Assembly: GCF_030867145.1 (NCBI RefSeq) | Contig: NC_134454.1 | Span: forward strand, 64,214,308 to 64,278,307 | Reading direction: 5' to 3' | DNA length: 64,000 bases | Source: Opisthocomus hoazin | Taxonomy: Eukaryota > Chordata > Aves > Opisthocomiformes > Opisthocomidae | Shown: in pieces, positions 46,662-59,427 of the stretch | How the letters are laid out: every line of letters begins with the position of its first letter | Numbering within the stretch: the first letter of the stretch is position 1 | Notes under the pieces: model-generated | The model's database searches: none | Told to the model about the DNA's origin: nothing | The model's input: the letters and a program-made list of their open reading frames with translations, nothing else | Made by a program: the position numbers and the translations under genes

Positions 46662-46689
46662 GGGGTGGGGGGTGGGGGGTGGTGGTGGG
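46662..46689 (+). other. G-quadruplex candidate
   Basis: G runs of 4, 6, 6, 2, 2 and 3 are separated by single T bases. Four runs of three or more G with loops of 1, 1 and 7 fit the canonical quadruplex rule. It lies 1.1 kb upstream of the LHFPL2 ATG exon, on the template strand. Confidence 0.6.
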
Positions 46690-48195
46690 AGCAGGAAATG
46701 CCCTGACGTTACCCCCTCCGTGATGAGAACATAGCACTTCCAAGTTTTCCTCACAAAAACCAAAATACTGACATTGAACTGGAGGCAAAAGAGTCGAGAA
46801 CCAGATCTGGACCTCCTCACTGCTGTGCTGCTGCCAAACACAAAGGGGTCAGCAGATGCCAGAAAAGCAGTCATCCCCGATATTTTTTAACTTTGTCCTG
46901 GGGCTGGTGTTTAATTCCTTAGGAGTTCTGAGCCCAGTGGTTGAATCCAAGTCCCACTGAATGCAAAACAAAAACAGCCACCCACAACTTCAATACACTG
47001 AGAATTTAATCCAGAAATTTCTACTCCCTCCTATACTAGTTGTAGTGAATTATCTGCAAGATTTTGTCTGCATTACTCTTTCTCATCTAGATCTGCAGGC
47101 TTCTCTGGTACTAGCAGATACACGGACTTAAGCAGCTCTGCTAACAACTTGATTTTGTCTCCCTTAGTTCGAGGTTAAGGCGTTGCCTTAAAAAAAGACA
47201 AAACATATTTAATTGTGCTTTTAGCCATACTGAGATAACAGTACAGCTCATTTTCCATTTTTTGAGGGAAGGCATGAAGTTTTCAAGCAACCCGACATAC
47301 TGATGACTCGAATACACCCTTTGTAATAACAGAGAGCTGAAGTGTCAGCCTGCCAAAAAAAAGTTAATTCTCTCAGTATTTCCACTTTAAATAACAACTG
47401 GAATGTAGGAAGTATCGACTGCAAACCTACATTGTTCTGATGTCATCTGCACGACTAAAGAGAATTTAACAGAAAATGCTGTTATTTTCTAAGAGAAGTT
47501 AAAAAAAAGTCTAGAATCTGTATTTCTGTGCAAGCGCCACACCCATGTAAACTCCTCTTTGCGAATCCAGATTTTAACCCAGGTGCAAGGGCCATGAGAG
47601 TTGAACACCCATCATAGCTTTTACTGTTTACTCTGTACCTGCTGAACATAAAATACTGTTTGCCAAACACAGGTGAGAACAAAGTTCGTATTTACTTAAG
47701 TAGGTGGAAATTCTAGGTGAACACTGGCAGCCACAAAAACATGGCACTGATAACAACGAAGCGATGCCATATTAGAATCAGAAGAAATGACCAAACCATA
47801 GGGTTCTTTTCCATTTGAAATGCAATTGTAAGAATAAATTACAGTAACATTTAAGACACAGTATCTCCAGAACAGTCACTGCATTAGCAAAACACCCTGT
47901 CTAAAATTGGAATGGAGGTCATGTCAAATCTCAGGATTTCCCTGGATCATGTACCTCCCCTTTTTGCAACACTGGGAAACTTCACAGCACCTACAGATTA
48001 GTAAATATTATTGATAACTACAGTTCAACAAAATATACTTTGCTTTCCAATGAAACCTTCACAATTGGGCTTTTCTCAGGTAATGAGTACTTTATTCTGG
48101 TACAAAATATATCTCCAGAGCAATGTCCTCCTATTCATGGGAGAACGTCTGCATAAATTTACTCTTGCACTAGTGATGCCCTCACAAATGGGAAT

Positions 48196-48383
48196 GCCAC
48201 TCACCTACAACTCCTTTTTGTGAGCAGACGGGACAGAAACATCTGAAGTAGGATGGCAATACCAGACAAGCGGCAGGGGCCACTCTCCTGCAATTCCTGT
48301 TCATGAGTAGATGGACAGAAATAGATAAAGCAGGATGGCACACAGACCAGAGGAGGGGCAGGGGCACCTCTTCTTTGTGAGAC
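48196..48383. repeat. minisatellite, about 84-bp unit, 2.2 copies
   Basis: GCCACTC at 48196 recurs at 48279, and a third partial copy begins at about 48364. The full copies share TGAG(C/T)AGA, GGACAGAAA, AGGATGGCA and GGCAGGGGC in the same order. Divergence between the copies is about 25-30 percent, so the array is old. Confidence 0.75.
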
Positions 48384-49474
48384 TTAGCAAGGAAAGGCTA
48401 CAAATCAAGTACTGGAGAGAAGTCACAGTTCAGTCTCACTTACGGAATTAAGCTTTTCCTTCCAATACACCACACCCTGAGTTTCCAAATGAACCTAACC
48501 AATTCTCACATGACTCCAACAGCATGTTTGTGCCATACCTTGAAGCCTTTCCAGATACCGACAGTGCTAAATAACCATGCTTCATGAAGTTTCTCTCCAG
48601 TACTCTGCTCAGCCCTTTTCTTCCATTTTTGCTCAACAGAAACTCAAGCTAGGCCTTTGCAAGGCTGAAAACTGGCTGTTTATTCCCCCTCTCAGTTTCC
48701 CATCCCGTGACAAGTTTTTTCCATGACAGAACTGTGTTCTTCACAGCACACCACTCAATATCCACTTCTGACCGACTGTCAAAATATTTGCTTTGACAGC
48801 CCAAATTCAAAATATACAATGGTTCCTTTAACCTCTCTGGTATTAACTCATTCAAAACAATTCTCACTGAGGAAGCAGACTACAAAAAGTAGGCTCCTCC
48901 TTAGTCATTTGGGCCTCCCCCTATTTTTACTACTGGATTTGGTTGTACAGGCGTGGAAGGAGGCCACCTGTGCTGAGCAAGCTGGTGCCCCAGGAAGGAA
49001 ACAGCCCCGCACCACAAGCACCCGTGTGAGCCGTACACCATGGCAGCTCCCCATCATGAAGGTCTCGGCAGTGCCACCCCACCTCACCATATTGCCTACC
49101 GTTCCGTGGCTGAAGAGCACAGCTCTTGGACAGGTCGAAACTACACCTTCAGCCTCATTTACTCTGCTCCCTGAACCATGCTCATGGTCAGGCTCTGCAC
49201 TAAGTGAAGTCGAACACAGTGAAAAGATGTTAGTGAGAACATCAGATTCTCACAGCATTCAGAGAGACTAAAACTACATTCTTGAATGCAGAAATCTTTC
49301 AGTTGTTTTAATCTAACAAAACAAACTATCTTAAAGTATCCCTAAAACTTTCTTCCTCTTTAGATGTAATTTTGACAGCCAGATACTCTGCCTCAAGTTA
49401 TACTTTCACATCTTTAACTCAAGACTATTCAGCTGTTGCCTTTTACTATACAACATTGCTATATGCTAAGTAGC

Positions 49475-49915
49475 TAGTGAAGGGTCTAGAGCACAAGTCT
49501 TATGAGGAGCGGCTGAGGGAACTGGCGCTGTTTAGTCTGGAGAAGAGGAGGCTGAGGGGAGACCTCATTGCTCTCTGCAACTACCTGAAAGGAGGCTGTA
49601 GCAAGGTGGGTGTCTGTCTCTTCTCCGAAGTAAAAAGCCATACGACAGGAGCAAATGGCCTCCAGTTGCGCCAGGGGAGGTTTATATTGGATATTAGGAA
49701 AAATTTCTTCACTGAAAGGGTTATCAAGCATGGGAATAGGCTGCCCAGGGAAGTGGTTGAGTCACCATTCCTGGAGGTACTTAAAAGACGTGTAGACATG
49801 GCACTTTAAGAACATGGTTGAGTGGTGGACTTGGCAGTGTTAGGTTAATGGTTGGACTTGACGATCTTAAAGGTCTTTTCCAACATAAATGATTCTATGA
49901 TTCTATCATTCTAAG
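49475..49915 (+). mobile_element. CR1 LINE 3' fragment, forward strand
   Basis: An open frame of 110 codons at 49477-49809 reads as the C-terminus of the CR1 polyprotein ([58 protein letters not shown]). It is followed by the CR1 3' UTR and the tail GATTCTATGATTCTATCATT. The frame is unbroken in this stretch, so this is the least decayed CR1 in the window. It is truncated at the 5' end like most CR1 copies, and lies antisense to LHFPL2. Confidence 0.95.
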
Positions 49916-52900
49916 TAAACAAATAACATCTATTTTTCTGAACTAAATAAACAAACACACATACCTCCATTTTGCTTACACCGTCAAATCCAGAAACTCA
50001 GAAGCTGATCCAAATTAGAATATTCGAATTAAAGATTTGATTTTAGAGATGTTGAGCTGCAGGGTTTTGCTTTGGCACACCAGGCAGATAGGAAGGAACA
50101 GCTGCAAAGTTCAAATTTGAGTCAATCACATACCACGGTTGTTTATTTTAAAAAGGTGTGCTACAAGCAACATCCAAGAGACCAACAAGTACCTTCCAGA
50201 ACAATGTTATGACCAGTCCTTCATGCTCCCCTTATGGTTTCATTGAAGAAGGGTGCTCAGAGTAGACCCTACAATTCAGCTTTCATCCTTCCCAGCCTGG
50301 TTCTGTCAGTTCAAGAGTGAGAATAAATCATCTTTAGATAAGTGGCTTTTGGCTTGGCTCAAACAAACAGCTGAATGGAAGGCCACACAGACTGCTGAAA
50401 CGATCCCAATTTATAAAATAAATCCAGTCACAATTCGACATTTTCTTCCTAAGCTTGCTACAGTCCAAAGCACAACTACACGCAGGAGTTTCTAAATCTT
50501 ATTTACAATACACAAGCTTGAGCATCCCATAACCCAAAATGTGCAAATCTTGGGAGGCATGGGTTCTGCTTTCTCTGAAACATTGCTCATTAGAAGTTAC
50601 AAACACTGTGAAAATGCTTTGAACTATGAGAGTGGAAATGGCTCCTATTTATGTTGATGTTTGCAGACTTGCTATTTAAAACAAACACAGAGGCTCACAC
50701 ACTAAGGCTCAATTACCTCAAGCTGACCCCCACCCAGGTCAACATGAGCTCTGACTTTATGCAGCTTCCATCCTTAAGTGTTGCTGGACAAGCCAGCTAG
50801 TCAACAGTGAGCTCACCCTGCTTGGCAGATTGAGGCAACCACGAAACCATGGAGGCAGCAGGGACAACACTTAGACAATGCGGGATGAGCATTAGAGATT
50901 ATTCGTTCTCTGGGGGAGTAATAAACGTGAGCAAATAAACTTCTCCCCCCACCTGGTCCCTTCACAGGAGGTGCATTTTTCCAGGAGCTGCTGCCCAGGG
51001 GGAGAGGGCAGGCTCCTGCCAACTTCCACCCAGTCTTCAAAGTAGTGGACCAGACACCAAGCAGCATTTCTCAGGAGATACCACCATGCACACCAATCCA
51101 CTTTGCTAAAGGTGCACCTCTGCATTTCTATCCCCACACACCTACAGATGACTTGCAAATGTAAGAAAAGCTACATGTTCATCACATGGCCCTGTCACAA
51201 GAAAACAGGGACAATGATTAGTACTTAAGGAAAGACAAGCTGTCCCCAGAGGTTTGGAGTAATCTCTGCAGACCACAGGGAGCTCTGCTGGCACTGGTTT
51301 CTGGTAAGCAGTGCATACTCACCACGGGAAGCACCTGCACCAAGAAGAAGGAAGGACATTTGGATACTACAATGTGTCTTTGTTTTGTTTTTTAAATGCA
51401 ACACATTTCAAAGTAATCAAAAATATTCAGGGTCACATAAAAGATGAGAAGGTGCTTTAAAGCTGAAGTGGTTGCACAGCTTCAGACCAACAGCAGAGAA
51501 CAAGCAAAGGATTCCCTCCCCCTCCATCCACCTTCATATTTTCATCAAATTATTGCCTACTGAAACAACATTCCAGAGCAGAGCTTTTTCTTGAAGAACA
51601 GAAAGCAAAGCTTTGATTAGTCGTCACTTGTGAATTAAAGAACAACAAACATTTGCATATCTCATGAATATTTAACTGTTATAAACCTGAACAGGCATAT
51701 TAATAAGTGCATTAGTGTGACAGGCTGTTGGAAACGTGCCTTGCTCTGATCATGGACAGACGCATTTCACTGGTAGTAGAAGGAATGTAGACTTATAAAG
51801 CATCATGTCTTGATCCTGTTGGCACAATGTAAGATGTGAAATGTAACTAAAATATTTTGCAAAATAGTTAAAACTCACTGAAGTATCCTAATCAAATCTT
51901 TATTTGTCTGCCTTTCATTTGAATTATGCCCTGTTTACTTCAGCCTTTTCCTACCAAAGTCACAGCTTATAAATGGAAAATCTTAAATTAAACTATCCAT
52001 CATGTGCCCAAATACCCAACTTCTACGTATGTCCACAGGTAAGAAAATAAATACATAAACAACCAAAAAAAATGCTGACGGCGACTGCTGTTCTCCTGAG
52101 GCAGCGTGAGATGGTTGTTCTATCCCATCTTGCAAGTGGACTTCTTCCTGTCATGTTATGGAAAATGCCATCTAATTACAGGTAGATTTGTTTCTAGAAT
52201 ACACCACTGTAAAAGAAACAAATAAAACACTTATTTCCAACTTAAAAAAAACCAACCAGCTGAAATGTAATAGTCTCTTTCTGACCTCATTAAAAGCCGC
52301 AGCAAAACTCCCACTGACTTAATGGGGCCAACACATCACTGAAAAATCACTAGAAGAATGAGAGTTTCCAAATTTTCAGACCAACTGCAGGGGAGGTTTA
52401 AGCGCAGGATTCATTTCCCTCTTCCCTCATCCAGACAAAACTTTGTTTATTGCCCCCCCACTAAGAAGAGAACAAGCTAACTCGGATTTCCAGCATCTCC
52501 TCTGACCCTCAGATTCTCAAGGAGGACATTTGTTCCATTGCTTTGTATTTACTGACTTACAAAATTCCTTAAAGCTACAGCTATTACGTTGTGTTTTGAA
52601 AACTTACTTGAGATCTTTTGCAATTCCAGAATTTATTAAAGCCTACAAGGCTAAGAAAAGCTAATGTGTAGTATTTCTACTGTTGCTGTCTCATGAGAAA
52701 ATTACACATTGCATCAAAAATCATCACTAAGGGAGCAATCTTGGCTACAACTAGTGATAGCCTAACTGCTCAGGAATTTACCAACTGGGAGTGGAATCAT
52801 GAGTTTCCTTTCCTACTCCTCCTCCTACTCCTCACTAGCTCACTGAAGTCTTAATCTTCCAGAGTCTCATCTGAAGCCCCCCTTTCTTCATTACCTACAT

Positions 52901-55900
52901 TATCACATCTGTCAAACGGATTCAGATATTCATTGTGTTGCAATTCCTTCTTACAACAACTCTTAACTACAGCTTCTAAAGGAGTTTCGTGAGGGAGAAA
53001 GAGTGGTTAGAAGGAAAATGGGAAGTCAGAAGGAAAGTACTACTAATATTTGGTAGCAAACAAATCCTTGCTATTTTTATAATAAGGATTTTTACCTTAA
53101 AAGGAAGCTAGGCTTTGGCTGTTTAAATAGTTAATAGTGTCTGCGTGAGCCAGAGCATCAGCCCAAAAAAACTTGGAATCTGTGCTTGTTGTAAAAAGCA
53201 ATTCACTCCCATGAGTTCATCATGACAGATTTGGAACGGCTCTTAATAATTTATGAATATTGTAATAAGATATTTATTATACTAATACACTGGTTATTGT
53301 TTAATACGAGACTGGTGAGAAAAACAGACAGGAAAGGAAAGAATGACTCAGTTACGCCACTTCTCAGCAAACTCCGGAGAATTGCTTACTAAAAAGACAA
53401 TACTAAGACAGGAAAAGCCTTGCAAACACAGCCGATCAAATTTTTGAGGACTGTTTAGGAAGGAACAGTATATCAAACTAAAGGGAAGGGAAGCTGCTTT
53501 GGACAAGAAAGCTCAAGGAAAGGCACCTATTGGAGGTGTCTGTTGAAGTTAGGCCAACATGGGACACCATCTCTGGCCCCTCATTCACCTTTAGGCAACG
53601 TAGGCAACCCTGCAAACAGCCTTGGTTCCTTGTATGAACGAAAGACCACTTCAGTTAATTCTCAAAAGGAAACCATTGCAGTACTTCCTTTCCCAGTTGT
53701 GGCTGTGTTAGCAAAGTGACACAAAAGGTTATGGATCTCCAGCCTGTCTGAACAGCCCAGGGCGTGTCATTCTTCTGCTAAGACCTAAGGCTGTAGATCC
53801 AAGGACTGCTCTTTGTGAGCAGGAAGGACTCAGAGGTGTTTGCACTATTACTCACCGCACATGCCTGTAAACAATCTTCTACATCAGTCCCTCCAGAAAA
53901 CCACCAGTTAGCAAGTTGCCTCATAGGTATTGACTGTTCCCCAGCTTCATGATAGGTAAGGTTCCCACTGTGCAGAAATGATGCACTTTCAGCAGAACCA
54001 GATGCACTTTGGATCCAGGCCATACAGCTCAAGCAAACTACCTGGCTACGATACCAGTGACAGATGAGATGGAGAGCCCATCACATTTCAAAATGTAGGT
54101 ATTCATTTATGTTCCTCTTAATTCAACCTGAAAGTGAAACATCCTTCAAGAATAATTAACGCAGATGAGCAGCTCAGCATTGTAACGCACACAAACTTGT
54201 GTACATGACAGGAACACCTTTATCAAACAAACACTGACTTTTCATTGTACTGGAGCTGAGAAGAACCAGTAGTGACTCAAGCTAATCGAAAAGGGTCGTG
54301 ACGGATCAGAGCTGCCAGGTTTCCATACTGAAAAGGTGTGTAGACATCTGAAATACCTGGGCACTGAGTAGAACGCTAAACTTGAAAAAAGTGCTTGAAA
54401 TCCTGAAAAAAGGCAGTGTACTCCGAGAAACACAGACGTAAAACATCTCTGCAAACATCTACTGATTGTGAGCTTTAACCCTTATTAATGGCGAACTATC
54501 TAACCATGGCCAAGAGAGAAGAACTGAAATGAGATGTTTCTGATACTACATATTTCATTAATTAATAATTACAGGAATGCTGTGTTCAGTTGGGATCTCT
54601 AAAATTTAAAATAGAAGCTCACTGCAAAGAGCTTGGAAAAATCTGGACTAATAATTTAAATTCTGGAAACCCCATTTTAGAGCAAGAAACAAAAAGAAAC
54701 AGATGATTACTTTTAGCAACAGGAGTCTAAAGCCAAGTTTGGACATACTTCTACAAGCTGAGCCATGTACAAAATTCTGGCTTGTTTTATGCATTTTGAC
54801 TTGCCGGACTAGATATTGATAACAGTCCTTTTCCGTCCTTAAAATGCAAGGACTGTGAAAATGAGTAACTAATAACATTTTTTAAAAGCTGAAAAGGGCT
54901 AGAGGGAAAAACCCTCTGCATCTTTCTCAGTTCTACTTGAAAATGCTCTATCATCTGTCTGCCACTGATAACCTACGATTTGTGTCACAGCAGCACTTAA
55001 TGGAGCAAGCTAAAACTGGACCTGTGTGGGGATATTCATATAGGTAAGGTAGTGCTACACCTTCCTGTCATCTACATAGCTAGGAAAAATGAAAGGAAGA
55101 AGGCATTATTAACCATCCCAGTCTTCCAGATGAGACGTTTCTCCCTCACAAACGAAGTCTGCAGCAACACTGGGAACTGAAGCTGAATGCTGCTATTACA
55201 AACCCTAAAACGTTGGGGCCTTATATACTTCTCAGTGTCATCACTTCTCATCCTTCAAACAGGAACCTGTTTGAACCTTCAAATGTCAAAGCCTCAGCTA
55301 TTCTTCTGTCACTTTGAATCTCCAGACCTGACATGCCAGCAAAGGTGCTACTCCTCCTCCACCAAGTATGGCCATGGACAAATGATACCAAATGAAATGA
55401 TCATATCTCCAACAGTACTTTGATTTTCCTGGTCACTGAGAAATAGTTTTGTTATTAAACTGTCATTTTTTCTCACAGTGTTCACTGTTGAAATAGATAA
55501 TTCCCATAACAATATGCCACAACAGCTTGTCCATCGTATCAGGAAATACAAATTCACCTGCAAAGAAACAGTATTACCTCTACAAGTAGCTTTCTCTATT
55601 TGTACTTCAAAGAAGAACATAACTTCAGTCATAACACCCACAGGGGATGATTCTGCCCACATGCATACCTTATTGCAGGGAATAAAGCTATAGGACAACA
55701 GCAGATATTCAGCAGGTCCCAAGAGGGTATAGGGAGTGGACTTCCTTCAGGACAGGTAGTCTTTTTATGTATTGAGTTGGTGAGTTTTCTTTTTAAAGCT
55801 TTCACTGACATGAATCCTTTTGAAAGCAAATGCAGTCTACAAACCAATGTAAGACGTAGCATCTGATTGTACTATTGCCAAAAGGTGGAAAGTTCTTGAT

Positions 55901-58900
55901 TATGTCTTCCTCTTAGGAAATACAAATAAATCAAAATCAAACCTGCATATCTGAAGATCTCCCAATGCCTAGACAGACATCTGTTACTAAGAAAAAGTCC
56001 CTGCATAATATCAGCTTTGAGAATATATGTCTGCTTTGTAAGTTTCAAACATTTAACTGGATTCTGAAAGTGATCTTTACATGTAAGATTACCTAGTAGA
56101 TCTCCTTATTGCATTTCAAGCTCTATATAAATACAGAAACTCAGTGCAAAACTGAAAATACAGTGTATGTGCACAGTACAAGAAACAGTTTCATTAACTG
56201 TCCATAATGCAACTTGCTGTTTCAAAACAATGCTAAACAATGCACTGTATTTTGTAAATTGATAACGTCAATTATTAGCATTAGCTGGTTCTTTAAAATA
56301 CATGGTTGGAAATTATAAATTTTATCTTTAATTTCCTAGTAAGTGCCCTCCTAGAAAATCAACTAATTTAATCAGCGACAAAATTAAGCAGATCTGAATA
56401 AATCATTAACAGCATTTATAAAATGGAAGGAAAATATGGTCATGCAGACCACATTTATTTAAACATTTATGAGAACTTTACTCAATCTTCTCTCATGAAT
56501 CCACAAAGGTCTTTCAGTGTCACAGCTTAAGTTGTGCACAATTCCACCATTTGCACATATTCCTGTTCACAGTATTTTCCTCAAACGCATATCTCAGTTA
56601 TGTCCTGGAACACATCTCCTAGTTCATGTAGCTGCACATTTAGCTCTATCTCAGGTAGGCAGAGCATGCTTTCCTGCCAGTCTTTGTCTACTTGATTATG
56701 TTAAGACTGTGGAATTAACACTTTAGATAAAGCAATCAATCAAAACCACTTGAGCCTAAAATGGAATATACTGAGCAAACCAGTATTTTGTCTTTTTTGT
56801 TTCTTTTTCAAGACGCTTAGCCTTATGTTCTCTCACTGTTGAGTAACAAAGTTAAGAGATTGATCCAAAGCAACAAGGAAGAGAAAAGAAAGAAAAAATC
56901 AAAATAGACTACCTAAATGTACAGTCAGCAAAAACATGCAGGTAGAGCGCAAAAGACCAACACTATGATCTCTGCAGCACTATAATTCCTTTGCCAGCAG
57001 GGTTTTGTTTTGTTTCTAATGAAGTATTCCTTCATGTACTGAAATGGTTTCCAATGACTGCTACCCATTACTAAGCTTCAGATGTCTGATAATGAGTGAA
57101 GTCTTGCTATTTGACACAGTGAAAGTTTTATCTTTGTATATATAGTACAAAAAGCTTGGAAATCTTCTCTTCTTACAAAATCACTTTTCAGTCTTCCTGC
57201 ATAAAATCTGAATCAGGAGATTTGTCTATTTCTCATTATAGCAGAGAAATGATTAGGGGACACCAAAGTTCTTATTTTATTTAGTGTTAACTCATAAAAA
57301 TACTTATATAAAAAGCTGAACTTCAAAAATTACCATCATCGCAAAGCATTAAGAAAAAAAAAAATCTGTTACAATTGAACAACCCATTGAATAAATCAAA
57401 ATGGCAACACAGCAGCTTACATGCACATCCAGTACCCTGCCAGTCTCCAAGCTCTGTTGGAAGAGTAATGTTTGCAATACACACAGGAGATCATCAGTTT
57501 GGCACCTATTGCACCAAAATGGCACAGCAAGATTCCCTTTCTTATCTGTATGACAGGGAATACAATTCTACATGAAACTGGACATAAAATTAATTAATCT
57601 GTGTTCAGTGAATGGTATCTTAAAGAAAGTAAGGTGTTATTTCTTTAGAAGTACTGTTTTTCTTTTAAATTTTACTTCATTGTCTACAGTAAGAGTGGAC
57701 AGATCAGTTCGGTGTTTTGCATAGGATAAATTCCAAAAATACACTCAGTGGTGTACACTATATTTTCTGCACTGGGGTAAAACAGAACTTTCCAATTTAT
57801 AAAACAAAACACAAACAGGTTGAACCAAGAATATGAGTCCTTGCTCCTGCAACGACTTTTGTCTGTGTATTCTCTGAGCTGTGAGGATGGCACAGCAGCA
57901 ACAGAGTGGAACTCTTAAAGCTTTTTGGTGGAGGCTGGGAGATCTGCAGCACAGTCAGAGCATGCCAAAAATTTAACTGGACCGACTCATCATTTGGATA
58001 ATGATCTCATCTGAATTGAAGCTGTGAAAATACCAAGTGACTTGAGATGACATAATTGCTGTTGCAAAATCTAGATTCTTCTGTAGCTCTCCTAGAAAGA
58101 GGGCTTTGTTGGAAGACAGAGATGAGAGACTCTTAAAGCAGACACTCCTGGGGCACAGAGGCCAGTTGGTACATGTGTGCAGCTAGGTCAGAGCTCTTGG
58201 CAGTGCTGCGGCAGCCTCTCGGCAGCAGGCTGTCCTCTCCCAGCTGCAGTTCACACCCTGTGCCTTACTTGTTCTGCCCTTGTGGGGCCAAGTCCACCTT
58301 CATTGCTCACCTTTGCATTTGGAAAAAATTACCATGTACCAGGCTTTGGCAGTGGAGCTGTTGCCACTGGCTTCATTGCTGACGGCATTGGCACTGCTGG
58401 TGATGCCCGCTTTGGTACTAAGTCTTTTTGCAGCAGTGTTTTAAGATGCTGTCTGAGCAGCTCTGGATAAAGCACTAAAAAACACAGCTTATCTTTTACC
58501 AAAATTCACAGGCTTATCTTCTCTGGACTGGAAGAGACCTAAACAGATTGCTGCAGGAGGTGAATGGGAACTGTGTCACTGACTACAAGAACACTTACAT
58601 TTGTTTACTGCACATTTTTCCCCAAGAAATGAAAGAATTGCGTTGTTCTTTTTTCACTACAATCAAAATCTGCTATCCTATTCAGGGAAGGGATCATAGA
58701 AGGCAGAAGATATTAGATGGACAAGTCATCCTTGTTTTTCTCTGTATGGTGCTGCAAAAGAGTTATTGTTGAACAGTTGCAAAACCAAACTTAGGGTTAT
58801 TCCTGTCTTCTAAGCAATTTTTGTATTTGTTTATCACGATCATAAGGGCACAACTGCAGTGTGATGTATGACTTCTACGAGTCTTAGCAGCTGTACTGAA

Positions 58901-59405
58901 CTCTTGAATGTTTTTTCAAAATATACAGTTACAAAAGAAGAATATCAGTATTCACTTCAGGGAGATTTATATAAAATTATCAGAAAAACTCTAAAGCATT
59001 TTGCAGAGTTTGAGCAAAGTGTGTTTACCTAGGACACGCCCAGTACCTTGTCTCCCAGCTGCAGGTTGAAATAAGAAGCTGCAGGAACTGTGCAGCAATG
59101 TAGCTGCGTAGCAACCTTGAGCTCAATTGCCATATGCTGGAGCCAAACACTGCTTGCAGCATGTGTGCAGCCAATTCTCTTTGTTACTCCACAGGCACTG
59201 TCTTGTACATGAGAGCTCACAAGCAGCTGAAACTGCAATGATATATGCTGCAAGAAGAACAAGAATGCGCAGAGCTCCTTTCTCCAAATGTGGAAAAACT
59301 TCTGTGTACCAGATTTTGGTTTCTTTATGAGCTGTTATAATAATATTGTATAAAAAGGTACTTGGCAAGTTGGTTGGTTTGTAGAAAAAAAACTCAAACA
59401 TGACA

Positions 59406-59427
59406 GGTTAGGTTAGGTTAGATTAGG
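59406..59427. repeat. short (GGTTA)n array
   Basis: Three GGTTA units and one GATTA unit, followed by GGTGTGTGTGTG. It resembles, but is not, the vertebrate telomere hexamer. Confidence 0.7.

Noticed and set aside
48723-49271. ORF of 182 codons on the + strand
   Set aside because: No known protein, no helix or motif pattern, and the opposite strand is also open at 48905-49120; looks like chance.
58165-58470. Gly/Ala-rich frame overlapping a Leu/Ala-rich hydrophobic frame, first taken for a proteolipid-like retrocopy
   Set aside because: Order of residues does not follow the ATP synthase or V-ATPase subunit c families, there is no poly(A) tail, and both frames come from repeated CTG/GGC words.
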